64,000 nt of DNA from Parapedobacter pyrenivorans (lineage in GTDB: Bacteria > Bacteroidota > Bacteroidia > Sphingobacteriales > Sphingobacteriaceae). Below, one piece after another: positions 1-8,248 of the stretch; positions within the stretch are counted from its first letter, which is position 1; the number at the start of each line of letters is the position of its first letter. The translations under genes were made by a program, and so were the position numbers. The stretch covers positions 372,001 through 436,000 of the forward strand of contig NZ_BMER01000004.1 of the NCBI RefSeq assembly GCF_014636865.1, in the 5' to 3' direction. The notes beneath the pieces were generated by a model. The model saw only the letters and a list, made by a program, of their open reading frames with translations, was not told the origin of the DNA and ran no database searches.

Positions 1-941
1 TCACCATGTACAACCAAAAGGAAGCTTATGAAAAAGGCCTTCAGGAAGTGGAAGAAGATTACTATGCTGCACGTGGAAAAATCAATGAAATCGAGGAGCA
101 AATTACCCGGTTACGCCGGCAGAAAGAACAAGTAGATTTTCTGTTTGATGAACTTCGAGATAAGAAAACCAATTTGAAACTCGATCTCAATGCACTGAAG
201 GAACGGTTGTCTGTAGAATTCTCGATTGATATCAACGAATTGATCGATGCGAATCCGACGGTCCAATCCGAACCACAGGATGACGAGGACACGTTGCGTC
301 AAAAAACCGAAAAGCTGCGCAGGCAGTTGGATGACTATGGCAGCATCAACCCCATGGCCATGGAGGCGTACCAAGAGATGAACGAACGATATACCTTCAT
401 TATCAAGGAAAAGCAAGACCTACTGGATGCGAAAAATTCACTCTTGGAGACCATTCAGGAAATCGATGATACCGCCCGCGAAAAGTTCATGGATGCATTC
501 ATCCGCGTCCGGGAAAACTTCATCACCGTATTCCGATCATTGTTCAATGAGGAGGATAACTGTGATCTTATCCTGAGCGATCCACACAATCCGCTGGAAT
601 CCGATATCGACATCGTGGCTCGCCCGAAGGGCAAACGGCCACTATCCATCAACCAGCTTTCGGGTGGCGAAAAAACGCTGACGTCTACCGCTCTCCTTTT
701 CGCACTTTACTTGCTAAAACCCGCTCCTTTTTGCATTTTTGATGAGGTCGATGCTCCATTGGATGACACGAATATCGATAAATTCAACAACATCATCCGG
801 AAGTTTTCTGACCAATCACAGTTCATCATTGTGTCACACAATAAACGTACAATTGCCAGTACAGATATCATCTATGGCGTAACCATGATAGAGCAGGGTG
901 TCTCGCGGGTGGTAGCCGTGGATATGCGCGAAGTGGCTTAA
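1..941 (+). CDS. smc: Chromosome segregation ATPase SMC, C-terminal part (5' truncated by window edge)
   Basis: SMC organises and segregates chromosomes as an ATP-driven coiled-coil dimer. The reading frame is open back to the first bases of the window, so the true start lies upstream. The visible 311+ residues hold the end of the second coiled coil (Glu/Lys/Arg-rich, up to about residue 160 from the ATG at 6) and the ABC-type head. The signature motif LSGGEKTLTSTALLFAL is followed by Walker B with catalytic glutamate (FCIFDEVDAPLDD) and the H-loop (IIVSHNK). The end matches the usual SMC C-terminus. It is tail-to-tail with the AraC-type regulator, with about 20 bases between stops. Confidence 0.93.
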   Translation, partial: TMYNQKEAYEKGLQEVEEDYYAARGKINEIEEQITRLRRQKEQVDFLFDELRDKKTNLKLDLNALKERLSVEFSIDINELIDANPTVQSEPQDDEDTLRQKTEKLRRQLDDYGSINPMAMEAYQEMNERYTFIIKEKQDLLDAKNSLLETIQEIDDTAREKFMDAFIRVRENFITVFRSLFNEEDNCDLILSDPHNPLESDIDIVARPKGKRPLSINQLSGGEKTLTSTALLFALYLLKPAPFCIFDEVDAPLDDTNIDKFNNIIRKFSDQSQFIIVSHNKRTIASTDIIYGVTMIEQGVSRVVAVDMREVA

Positions 942-960
942 TATGCCGCGCCTGCCAATT

Positions 961-1923
961 TTAATTGTATCTGTTGCTGTAATCCACTGGTGATAAACCC
1001 GCAATCCGCTTGAATATATCCCTGAATGCCTTAGGATCGGTATATCCGACATCATACATCACTTCGGAGACGGTTTTGCGACCCGTTTCCAATTGTTTCT
1101 TGGCAGCTTCGATCTTTACCCGCTGAATGTATTCTACGACCGTATTGGCCGTGACTTTCTTAAACCTACGTTCAAACGTGCGGCGGCCGACGCCGAATTT
1201 ATCGGCTATTGCATCAACAGTAAGGCGGTTAGCATAGTTTTTTTCGATATAGTCCTGCACGGCTAACATCAGCGTATCGCCATGGTCTTTTTGTCCTTTA
1301 AATACACTGAATGGTAGCTGGCTATTTTTTTCGATATCCAATAGGAAGAACTTAGAGGCGATGATGGCCATCTCCCGGGTGGTATATTTTTCCACGAGAT
1401 ACAGCAGTAGGTTCCAATAAGTGCTTGCGCCGCCACTTGAATAAAGTCCTTTCTGATGGGTGATTACCCGATCGTCTGCAAGTTGAACTTCAGGAAAACG
1501 TGCCCGGAATTCATTGGCAAAGAGCCAGTGGGTAGAACAAGACTTTCCGTCAAGCAATCCTGTCGAGGCCAGTAAGAATGCGCCGATACACAAGCTGGCT
1601 ACTTCGGCCCCTTTCCGGTATTGTTCGACTATCCATGGATAAAATGCAGCATTGCGACTGATAGCGGCATCAATATCCCCGCTAATGGCTGGAATTATAA
1701 TCAAATCTGCTTTATCGACATCCTTCAAAAGGAAATCGGTATGGATGGATACCAATCCGTCATTCAGCTCGACTTCTCGGGCAAGTCCGACAGTCTTTAC
1801 ATCAAAAAAAGGTCGGTGGCCAGAACTTTTAAAAAAATCATTGACCGCCGTAAACATGTATCGCGGATCTACAACAGCAGCAGGTACAGCCATCTCGGGG
1901 ACCAGAATTGTTACTTTCTTCAT
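961..1923 (-). CDS. GlxA-family transcriptional regulator (DJ-1/PfpI domain plus AraC HTH)
   Basis: 320 residues from the ATG at 1923. The N-terminal half is a DJ-1/PfpI-like amidotransferase fold with the nucleophile-elbow-like ASLCIGAFLLAS. The C-terminal ~100 residues are an AraC/XylS double helix-turn-helix (ADKFGVGRRTFERRFKK; YTDPKAFRDIFKRIAG). Family members sense small molecules or act on amine and amino-acid catabolism; the ligand here is unknown. A TTG six codons upstream is also in frame, but it overlaps the region between the promoter elements, so the ATG is preferred. That ATG lies only four bases after a TACCTTTG minus-7 element, suggesting a leaderless message. No obvious target gene is adjacent. 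Confidence 0.85.
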   Translation of the reverse strand: MKKVTILVPEMAVPAAVVDPRYMFTAVNDFFKSSGHRPFFDVKTVGLAREVELNDGLVSIHTDFLLKDVDKADLIIIPAISGDIDAAISRNAAFYPWIVEQYRKGAEVASLCIGAFLLASTGLLDGKSCSTHWLFANEFRARFPEVQLADDRVITHQKGLYSSGGASTYWNLLLYLVEKYTTREMAIIASKFFLLDIEKNSQLPFSVFKGQKDHGDTLMLAVQDYIEKNYANRLTVDAIADKFGVGRRTFERRFKKVTANTVVEYIQRVKIEAAKKQLETGRKTVSEVMYDVGYTDPKAFRDIFKRIAGLSPVDYSNRYN

Positions 1924-1927
1924 ATCA

Positions 1928-1958
1928 CAAAGGTAGCTCAAACAATTGTCGCAATCAA
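1928..1958 (-). promoter_or_regulatory. Bacteroidota promoter of the GlxA-family regulator
   Basis: On the minus strand TACCTTTG (1928-1935) is preceded by TTG (1956-1958) with a 20-base spacer, matching the Bacteroidota -33/-7 consensus. The start codon follows after four bases (TGAT), so the 5' UTR would be absent or nearly so. Confidence 0.7.
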
Positions 1959-1976
1959 CCCGTCACTTTGTCGTTT

Positions 1977-2426
1977 TTACACACGTCGCTTCCTTGAATT
2001 TATTGTAAAACTAATCTTGGCCATCCGTCTGCTCAGCCAAGCCTGAAGCGGGCTAAATTTATCCCAAAGCCGTCTATTAGGGTCTATTCCTTGTTCTCCG
2101 CAATCAATTATTTCACATGAGCGCAAAAAACGTCTATATAAACCAAATGGAAAAATAATTATACATAAACTACTGTATTTAAGCAAACAATATTCAAAAT
2201 AGAGATGCCCCCATATCTCCACGGTGAACGAGGTATCGGCAATAGCCAACGTCCTATTATAAGTCGTTTCGTAATCCGCTTTAATCCGACTCACCAATGC
2301 TCGTGTCGCCGCTTTTGGCTGCGAGGCTAACAAGCGCCTGAGAGCAGGATCATTCACAATCCCTACGAGGCCTTCTTCCATACGTACCCTGACAGGAACC
2401 CCATAAAGCACATATTGTTTTTCCAT
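1977..2426 (-). CDS. Hypothetical protein, small, possibly degraded in the middle
   Basis: 149 residues, not assigned to a family. Residues 1-80 look like a real soluble domain (YVLYGVPVRVRMEEGLVG, then Ala/Arg-rich helices and EIWGHLYFEY). Residues 85-105 are AT-rich and hydrophobic, and the end (IIDCGEQGIDPNRRLWD) again looks coding. The low-complexity middle at about 2100-2170 could reflect local decay or a lineage-specific insertion; the frame itself is unbroken. It lies upstream of the GlxA-family regulator on the same strand, and no promoter consensus is evident before the ATG at 2426. Confidence 0.5.
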   Translation of the reverse strand: MEKQYVLYGVPVRVRMEEGLVGIVNDPALRRLLASQPKAATRALVSRIKADYETTYNRTLAIADTSFTVEIWGHLYFEYCLLKYSSLCIIIFPFGLYRRFLRSCEIIDCGEQGIDPNRRLWDKFSPLQAWLSRRMAKISFTINSRKRRV

Positions 2427-2705
2427 CGTCCGCTAAGATAAATGATAATTGCCAGTTGTTCTGGGGTTATTGTAACTTGCCCACAATCGATGTCGGAGGG
2501 TTACAATATAGAATAAATAGATTAGGTAGTAGCTATAACATATTGATTTAATGATATTAATAATTGATTATTAACCTATAGTTAATGCAAATGAAGCACT
2601 CATTGAGTCACTCTTTTTATATTTTTAAAAACTATTTCCTTCAATAGCGGTTGTGTTTAACAAAAACCTCATTTCGCCATGGCTTAACCAGATAAACTAA
2701 TCAGT
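2427..2705. other. AT-rich intergenic region, no gene seen
   Basis: 279 bases between the divergent hypothetical gene and the bTHX gene. The centre is very AT-rich (about 2510-2640). I find no exact TAnnTTTG element, tRNA or convincing terminator; it probably carries both divergent promoters in a degenerate form. Confidence 0.5.
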
Positions 2706-2831
2706 ATGGGAAAAGGAGATAAGAAAACCAAACGCGGTAAAATCGTGAAAGGAACCTACGGCAGAAGAAGGCAAAGTGCCAAGAAACGGAAAAAGAAATC
2801 GGCAGCGGCCGTTGGGCGCAATTCGGAATAA
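2706..2831 (+). CDS. 30S ribosomal protein THX (bTHX)
   Basis: A 41-codon ORF (ATG 2706, TAA 2829) encoding MGKGDKKTKRGKIVKGTYG followed by a Lys/Arg-rich tail. The sequence matches the bacterial THX family, small basic peptides that bind near the head of the 30S subunit and stabilise rRNA packing. MGKGDKKTxRGKI is the conserved core in Bacteroidota members. It is easily missed because of its size. It ends four bases from the convergent rlmB stop. Its neighbour on that side also acts on the ribosome. Confidence 0.9.
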   Translation: MGKGDKKTKRGKIVKGTYGRRRQSAKKRKKKSAAAVGRNSE

Positions 2832-2835
2832 CTTC

Positions 2836-3612
2836 CTAGATAGCCAACCGTTGTCTTACGGCTTCGTAAAGCACAACACCTGCTGATACGGAAACGTTGA
2901 GCGATGCGATCGATCCGGTCATCGGTATCTTGGCCAAATGATCAGCGATCCGGATAAGTTCGTCGGAGATGCCGTATTCCTCGGAGCCGAGCACCAACGC
3001 TGTCGGCACCGTGTAATCCAATTGATACAAGTTTTCTGCTGTTTTTTCGGTACAGGCCACCAATTGGATTCCTGAATCCTGCAGGAATCGGACGGTTTTA
3101 ACCAGACTATCTTCCCGACAAACGTTAATCTTAAACAACGCTCCTGCCGAAGTCTTTATGGCATCGGGATTGATTTCGGCGGATCCTTTTTTTGGAAGGA
3201 TGAGTGCATGTACACCGGCGCACTCGGCGGTACGTGCAATAGCACCCAGGTTACGCACATCCGTAACCCCGTCTAGGATGAGCAAAAGGGGCACTTCCCC
3301 CCTTTCATAGATCGCAGGCACCAAATCTTCGGTCCGCTGGTAAGTGATGGGTGATATAACCGCGATGACCCCTTGATGGTTTTTGCGGGTCATGCGGTTG
3401 AGTTTCTCAATGGGCACTTGTTGATAAGTGATGCCATGCCGGCGCAACACCTCCTTTAATTCCAGGAACAGCGCACCACCCAACCCACGCTGGACAAACA
3501 AAGACTCTATTTCCTTGCCGCTGTCAATGGCTTCGAGAACGGCCCGTATACCAAAGACATGTTGGTTGGTTTCTCGTTTTTCATGGCCTCCCCGCCACTG
3601 TTGCTGTTGCAT
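2836..3612 (-). CDS. rlmB: 23S rRNA (guanosine-2'-O-)-methyltransferase RlmB, TrmH/SpoU family
   Basis: 258 residues. It transfers a methyl group from SAM to the ribose 2'-OH of a 23S rRNA guanosine (G2251 in E. coli numbering). An N-terminal L30e-like substrate-binding domain (HVFGIRAVLEAI) is followed by the SPOUT trefoil-knot domain with its three motifs: NLGAIARTAE (motif 1), LGSEEYGIS (motif 2) and IPMTGSIASLNVSVSAGVVL (motif 3). The length is normal. The minus-strand upstream region has only an imperfect minus-7 (TAACTTCG), and the gene follows rocD after 74 bases, so it may be partly read through from rocD. Confidence 0.92.
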   Translation of the reverse strand: MQQQQWRGGHEKRETNQHVFGIRAVLEAIDSGKEIESLFVQRGLGGALFLELKEVLRRHGITYQQVPIEKLNRMTRKNHQGVIAVISPITYQRTEDLVPAIYERGEVPLLLILDGVTDVRNLGAIARTAECAGVHALILPKKGSAEINPDAIKTSAGALFKINVCREDSLVKTVRFLQDSGIQLVACTEKTAENLYQLDYTVPTALVLGSEEYGISDELIRIADHLAKIPMTGSIASLNVSVSAGVVLYEAVRQRLAI

Positions 3613-3686
3613 ACCGTACGATTTTGTGCGCGAAGTTACACATTGTTGGGGCTAGTTGCAATTTATACCACAAATGCTCCGATGCG

Positions 3687-4922
3687 CTATTCCAATATTG
3701 CTAAGCTTCGTTGAATGATCCGAATACATTCATCCAATTGTTCTTTTGTAATGACCAAGGGCGGCGCAAAGCGGATCTTATCGCCGTGTGTCGGTTTGGC
3801 GAGCAAGCCATTGTTTTTCAGCACGAGGCAAAGCTCCCAAGCCGCATCGGGATTTTCATGTTGGATGACAATTGCATTCAACAGGCCTTTTCCCCTGATT
3901 TGTTTGATGTTAGGATGATTGAGCTGTTGCAGTTGTTCACGGAAGTATTTACCCAGTCCTGCGGCCCTTTCTGAAAGTTGCTCTTCCTTGATGACTTCCA
4001 GTGCAGCTATCGCAACTTTGCAGGCCAATGGATTGCCTCCATAGGTGGAACCATGCTCGCCCGGTTTGATGCAAAGCATCACCGCATCATCGGCCAAAAC
4101 GGCTGAAATGGGCAATGTGCCGCCACTAAGTGCTTTACCTAATATCAAGATATCTGGACGTACACCTTCGTGGTCGCAAGCCAGCATCTTACCGGTGCGG
4201 GCCAATCCGGTCTGGATTTCGTCGCCGATGAATAATACATGGGCTTTACGGCATAATTCATAAGCTGCAGCTAAGTAACCATCATCCGGCACGTAGACTC
4301 CAGCTTCACCTTGGATGGGCTCCACGAGAAAACCCGCGACATGGGGGTCTTCCAGTGCGGTGGCCAATGCTTCCAAGTCATTGTAAGGAATAACCTGATA
4401 TCCGGGCATGAACGGCCCGAAGCCGTCACGTGATGACGGATCGGTGCTGAACGATACGACATTAAGCGTTCGCCCGTGAAAGTTACCTTCAACGGCAACG
4501 ATCTTGGCTTGATTAACAGGAATGCCCTTCTTATCGTATCCCCAGCGGCGGGCAAGTTTCAGTGCAGTTTCTACGGCTTCCACCCCACTGTTCATCGGCA
4601 ATACCTTGTCGTAGCCGAAATAATCCGTGATGTAGTCCGCATATTCACCCAAAAGATCACTATGGAAAGCACGGGAGGCCAACGTAAGTTTATGAGCTTG
4701 TTCGACAAGCGCGCTAATGATCTTCGGATGGCAATGTCCTTGGTTAACCGCTGAATAGCCGGAAAGAAAGTCATAATAGCGTTTGCTATCCACGTCCCAT
4801 AGATAGACCCCTTCTCCGCGCTCCAATACTACAGGCAAGGGATGGTAGTTGTGCGCACTGTATGCTAATTCCCTTTCAATGAACCGCTGGGTTTTTGAAT
4901 GTTGATCGCTATTCGGTGACAT
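3687..4922 (-). CDS. rocD: Ornithine aminotransferase
   Basis: 411 residues, class III PLP aminotransferase converting ornithine and 2-oxoglutarate to glutamate semialdehyde and glutamate (arginine/ornithine catabolism, proline synthesis). Ornithine aminotransferase hallmarks are present: [19 protein letters not shown] near the N-terminus, [19 protein letters not shown], the PLP aspartate in [13 protein letters not shown] and the Schiff-base lysine in [14 protein letters not shown]. The length is typical. The ATG at 4922 sits four bases after a TAATTTTG element, so the message is probably leaderless. The DinB-family gene lies just upstream on the same strand (26-base gap). Confidence 0.94.
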   Translation of the reverse strand: MSPNSDQHSKTQRFIERELAYSAHNYHPLPVVLERGEGVYLWDVDSKRYYDFLSGYSAVNQGHCHPKIISALVEQAHKLTLASRAFHSDLLGEYADYITDYFGYDKVLPMNSGVEAVETALKLARRWGYDKKGIPVNQAKIVAVEGNFHGRTLNVVSFSTDPSSRDGFGPFMPGYQVIPYNDLEALATALEDPHVAGFLVEPIQGEAGVYVPDDGYLAAAYELCRKAHVLFIGDEIQTGLARTGKMLACDHEGVRPDILILGKALSGGTLPISAVLADDAVMLCIKPGEHGSTYGGNPLACKVAIAALEVIKEEQLSERAAGLGKYFREQLQQLNHPNIKQIRGKGLLNAIVIQHENPDAAWELCLVLKNNGLLAKPTHGDKIRFAPPLVITKEQLDECIRIIQRSLAILE

Positions 4923-4926
4923 GTGC

Positions 4927-4934
4927 CAAAATTA
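4927..4934 (-). promoter_or_regulatory. Minus-7 promoter element of rocD
   Basis: Minus-strand TAATTTTG ending four bases (GCAC) before the rocD ATG. It matches TAnnTTTG and implies a start site at or next to the start codon. Confidence 0.6.
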
Positions 4935-4948
4935 ACATTTCTTTCCCA

Positions 4949-5446
4949 TTATCCCCCCATCTCATCAGCGCTTGGCCCATAGCTTCCCGGAATCGGAATA
5001 TCCAGCAAACGTAGAAATACGCCCAATTGTGCCCGGTGATGTATCGTTTGGGCAAAGGCATGCCTAACCATACCGTATTTCGTTGTATTTAGGTAAACGA
5101 CTTCGCCTCCCCGCATGATCCATGGGGTATCCAGCATGGTAGCGGGCAACCGATCCAGCGCCGCCCGCCCGGTTTCATAAGACTTGTCAAACAATGTCAA
5201 TAAACCTGCGTTGCTGCTTAATGGAGCCGGTTGATAGCTGCCGGCGTTAAAATCCAACTCATCCTGATCAACAGCCATTACGACCCAAGATGGGATTTCG
5301 GCGACATGTGTAGCCAGCTGTTTCAGCGTCATGCTTTTTGGGTGTGGAGACCAGTCAAACCGGTCTTCGGGTACAAGGGCGAGCATTTTACGGGTAATTG
5401 CCGCTTCATCTTCCATTTCGGTCAAAAGTTCTTTAATGATATCCAT
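4949..5446 (-). CDS. DinB-family (damage-inducible-like) putative metal-dependent protein
   Basis: 165 residues forming the four-helix-bundle DinB/YfiT fold. The three histidines expected to bind a divalent metal are visible: LATHVAEIP around residue 47, and HH in the segment QTIHHRAQ near residue 137. Members include thiol (bacillithiol or mycothiol) S-transferases and uncharacterised enzymes; the substrate cannot be told here. It is divergent from the MFS exporter gene. The end GPSADEMGG is short and family-like. Confidence 0.82.
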   Translation of the reverse strand: MDIIKELLTEMEDEAAITRKMLALVPEDRFDWSPHPKSMTLKQLATHVAEIPSWVVMAVDQDELDFNAGSYQPAPLSSNAGLLTLFDKSYETGRAALDRLPATMLDTPWIMRGGEVVYLNTTKYGMVRHAFAQTIHHRAQLGVFLRLLDIPIPGSYGPSADEMGG

Positions 5447-5523
5447 TTTTTATGATTGTTATTTATGCAAACAAAGAAAGGAACTGTGGGTGACAACCCT
5501 ATGGCAGGCCAGAAAAATTTAAA

Positions 5524-5531
5524 TACCTTTG
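5524..5531 (+). promoter_or_regulatory. Minus-7 promoter element for uORF and MFS exporter
   Basis: TACCTTTG on the plus strand, an exact match to TAnnTTTG. No clear TTG lies 19-20 bases upstream. Transcription would start near 5537, some 16 bases before the 26-codon upstream ORF and about 96 before the MFS start codon. Confidence 0.6.
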
Positions 5532-5552
5532 CATCTCTTTACGTGATACCTC

Positions 5553-5633
5553 ATGAATAAGCAACGCGTTACAGCATTCTTCCATGGTTTAATCCGCTTC
5601 CCCAAACTGGAAGCTTTCGAGGTTCGCGCCTAA
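5553..5633 (+). CDS. Possible 26-codon upstream ORF (leader peptide) overlapping the MFS start
   Basis: ATG at 5553 opens MNKQRVTAFFHGLIRFPKLE and six further residues, ending with TAA at 5631-5633. The last base of that stop is the first base of the MFS ATG (TAATG), the arrangement expected of translational coupling. A consensus minus-7 element lies 22 bases before the ATG. No homology is recognised, so it could be a regulatory leader peptide or a chance ORF in the 5' UTR. Confidence 0.4.
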   Translation: MNKQRVTAFFHGLIRFPKLEAFEVRA

Positions 5634-6826
5634 TGCTTTTCAACCGGCAACCCACTCCGTCCGGCAGTGGCCTGAGTAAACAAACATTGTGGTTAATGAC
5701 CATCGGCGCCGGACTCGTCGTGGCCAATAACTACTACAATCAGCCCTTGTTGGGCCTAATCGCCCGTGATTTTAAGGTTTCAGAAAGCGAAGTAGGTATT
5801 GTGGCTATGTTGACGCAAATCGGCTATGCGACTGGATTGTTTTTTATTGTCCCACTGGCTGACATGTTCTACCGCCGGCGGTTGGTATTGACGATTTTTC
5901 CGTTTATTCCACTTTCACTGCTGTTGGCGACATTCAGTTACTCATTAACTTGGCTGGCCGCGGCGAGCTTCCTGATCGGGCTAAGTTGCGTGATACCGCA
6001 GCTATTCGTTCCGATGGCTGCTACGTTAGCTACAACCGACAAGAAAAGTTATTCCATTGGCTTGGTCATGAGTGGTTTGCTGATTGGCGTCCTCGCTTCG
6101 CGTATCATCAGCGGTGTGGCTGGCGAGTACCTAGGTTGGCGCCACGTATTTTTCGGCGGTGCTGTTGTGATGTTCGCGTATTGGATGCTCCTTATCCGGC
6201 AATTGCCTGAGGTCGCTCCCGCTTTTACTGGCCGTTATGGGGCATTGATGCGATCGCTTGTCCATTACTTTCGGTCAGATCGTGAGTTGCGGCTGGCTTC
6301 TTGGCGAGGTGCATGTAGTTTTGCTACATTCGCCGCATTCTGGACGACGTTGGTGTTTCATCTGGAAGGGCCACCCTTCCATGCCGGAAGTGGGATAGCC
6401 GGCGCATTTGGGATTTTGGGGGTCACCGGTGCTGTCGCGCCAGCCGTTCTAGGTAAACGGATTGATCGGCTTAAAAAAAACCGTGTCATCATAATCATGA
6501 GTGTCGTTTCGCTGTTTTCGTGGCTTTTGCTGGGCGGGCCCGGAACGACCAGCTACGTGGCGTTGATTATCGGTGTATTGTTTATCGACATGGCGTTACA
6601 AGCCATCCACCTAACCAATCAAACCATCATTTTTGCGCGCCATCCCGAAGCGACGAACCGCGTAAATACCATTTACATGACCAGTTATTTCATTGGCGGC
6701 TCGCTCGGCACTTTCACTGCTGCCCTGGCTTGGCAGTCTATGGGTTGGACGGGCGTGGCCATTGTGGGGACAGGCTGTTCGCTCTTGATGCTGTTTGGTC
6801 ACTTGTTGTTCCGCCGCAAGAAATAG
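5633..6826 (+). CDS. Major facilitator superfamily transporter (YgaY/YnfM-like exporter)
   Basis: 397 residues with about twelve hydrophobic segments. The first transmembrane helix carries ANNYYNQPLLG, typical of a small MFS subgroup of putative drug or metabolite exporters. The loop 2-3 basic motif is visible (PLADMFYRRRLVL), and a long Arg-rich cytoplasmic loop separates the two six-helix halves. Function is inferred as inner-membrane efflux of an unknown compound. The TetR-type gene 109 bases downstream on the same strand is a plausible local regulator. The start is chosen because its ATG overlaps the stop of an upstream 26-codon ORF and the protein begins about 20 residues before the first helix. 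Confidence 0.85.
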   Translation: MLFNRQPTPSGSGLSKQTLWLMTIGAGLVVANNYYNQPLLGLIARDFKVSESEVGIVAMLTQIGYATGLFFIVPLADMFYRRRLVLTIFPFIPLSLLLATFSYSLTWLAAASFLIGLSCVIPQLFVPMAATLATTDKKSYSIGLVMSGLLIGVLASRIISGVAGEYLGWRHVFFGGAVVMFAYWMLLIRQLPEVAPAFTGRYGALMRSLVHYFRSDRELRLASWRGACSFATFAAFWTTLVFHLEGPPFHAGSGIAGAFGILGVTGAVAPAVLGKRIDRLKKNRVIIIMSVVSLFSWLLLGGPGTTSYVALIIGVLFIDMALQAIHLTNQTIIFARHPEATNRVNTIYMTSYFIGGSLGTFTAALAWQSMGWTGVAIVGTGCSLLMLFGHLLFRRKK

Positions 6827-6904
6827 CAAACTACTTTCCGTCATCCCATTGTCGTTTTTCATCGATTGCCTTCCAAAGTCGAGTTGATGTTGTTACTTTT
6901 GCTG

Positions 6905-6932
6905 ACAGTGTTAACTTTTGTACACAGTGTTA
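6905..6932 (+). repeat. Direct repeat before the TetR gene, candidate operator
   Basis: ACAGTGTTA occurs at 6905-6913 and again at 6924-6932 (19-base period, about two helical turns), just before the ATG at 6936. The stretch between holds TAACTTTTG, close to but one base longer than the minus-7 consensus. The layout suits autorepression by the TetR-family protein; this is inference. Confidence 0.4.
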
Positions 6933-6935
6933 CTG

Positions 6936-7535
6936 ATGGGAATATCTGAACGTAAGCACCGGCAATTGGAACAGGTTCGCACTGCGATATTAGCGCAGTC
7001 TTGGCAAATCATTGAGGAAGAAGGCTGGGAAGCCCTTTCCATTCGTCGGATTGCTGATGCTATTGAATACAGCACACCTGTTGTTTATAAGCATTTCGAA
7101 AGCAAAGAAGCGATCCGAAGTGCATTTTCGCAAGAAGGATATGCCTTGCTGGCCAACCGACTCCTGAAGGCCAAAACAGCGTGCGATAGCCCCACCGATC
7201 AATTGATGGCGTTATCCAATACCTATTGGGCATTTGCACAGGAACACCCTAAACATTATCAGATCATGTATGGCTTGGGTATTCCTACGTGTGAGATGGT
7301 GCGGGAAACACGTGAAATTCTTGAGGTCAGCAACGTTTTCCACGAAACTATTGAAGCAGCGATACAAGCGAGCAAACAGCCGGATACCGATGTGCATTTA
7401 AAAGCGATGACATTCTGGTCGATTCTTCACGGGCTGATTGCGATGGGGATGATCTCTGGTCCCGGCGATCCACAGACAGCCAAACGGATTCTGGAGGATG
7501 CTACTGCCGGCTTTATCAAAGCGCTGATGGGTTGA
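6936..7535 (+). CDS. TetR/AcrR-family transcriptional regulator
   Basis: 199 residues from the ATG at 6936; a TTG six codons upstream is less likely because it falls inside the presumed promoter. The N-terminal HTH is clear: SWQIIEEEGWEALSIRRIAD, then YSTPVVYKHFESKEAI, where the second helix contacts DNA. The remainder is a helical ligand-binding domain of the type ending in a WHG-like segment (FWSILHGLIAMGM). It lies between the MFS exporter and the nitroreductase/aldo-keto reductase genes, so it probably controls one or both in response to a toxic compound. Direct repeats overlap its promoter region. Confidence 0.87.
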   Translation: MGISERKHRQLEQVRTAILAQSWQIIEEEGWEALSIRRIADAIEYSTPVVYKHFESKEAIRSAFSQEGYALLANRLLKAKTACDSPTDQLMALSNTYWAFAQEHPKHYQIMYGLGIPTCEMVRETREILEVSNVFHETIEAAIQASKQPDTDVHLKAMTFWSILHGLIAMGMISGPGDPQTAKRILEDATAGFIKALMG

Positions 7536-7584
7536 AAGCGTATCTCAAATCGTATATTTTAATATCAAATATCTTCATATCAAC

Positions 7585-8217
7585 ATGCAATTACTTGAAA
7601 CGTTGAAATGGCGCTACGCCACAAAAAAAATGAACGGGGAACCAGTTCCCCAAGAGAAAGTCGACCGTATATTGGAAGCCGCCCAACTGGCTCCGACCTC
7701 TTCCGGGCTTCAGCCGTTTAAGATCCTTGTGATTACGAATTCCGAATTGAAAGCCAAAATCCAGCCGATTGCCTTCAATCAAAGCCAGATTATTGACGGT
7801 TCGCATTTATTGGTATTTGCTGCATGGGATAATTACACAGCAGAACGAATCGACAACGTGTTTGCATATACCGCGTCGGAACGCGGTGTTCCGGTCAGTA
7901 CCTTCGAAGACTATAGCAACCGCCTCAAAGGATTGTACTTAAGTCGCCCGGCGCAGGTCAACTTCGAGCATGCAGCCCGGCAGGCATATATCGCCTTTGG
8001 TTTGGCGATTGCCGCGGCAGCCGAATTGCGGGTTGACGCTACTCCCATGGAAGGTTTTGACAATGCGGCGCTCGACGAATTACTTGGATTGCCGCAACAG
8101 GGGCTTAAAAGCGTTACACTCCTCCCCCTCGGATATCGCGACGCAGAAAACGATTGGCTGGTAAACCAAAAGAAGGTACGCATACCCAAAACAGCGTTCT
8201 TTTCACAAATCGCTTAA
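7585..8217 (+). CDS. NAD(P)H-dependent oxidoreductase, nitroreductase family
   Basis: 210 residues, FMN-binding nitroreductase fold, cytoplasmic. The N-terminal RYATKKMNG and the FMN-contacting segment LAPTSSGLQPFK match the NfsB-like branch, and GLKSVTLLPLGYRDAENDW is the typical C-terminal segment. Members reduce nitroaromatics, quinones or flavins by two-electron transfer. It is followed after 31 bases by the aldo/keto reductase gene on the same strand, so the two probably share an mRNA. The upstream 49 bases after the TetR gene are AT-rich with no exact minus-7 match. Confidence 0.88.
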   Translation: MQLLETLKWRYATKKMNGEPVPQEKVDRILEAAQLAPTSSGLQPFKILVITNSELKAKIQPIAFNQSQIIDGSHLLVFAAWDNYTAERIDNVFAYTASERGVPVSTFEDYSNRLKGLYLSRPAQVNFEHAARQAYIAFGLAIAAAAELRVDATPMEGFDNAALDELLGLPQQGLKSVTLLPLGYRDAENDWLVNQKKVRIPKTAFFSQIA

Positions 8218-8248
8218 ACCAAAGTAGTTCACAACTGTAATACTATAG

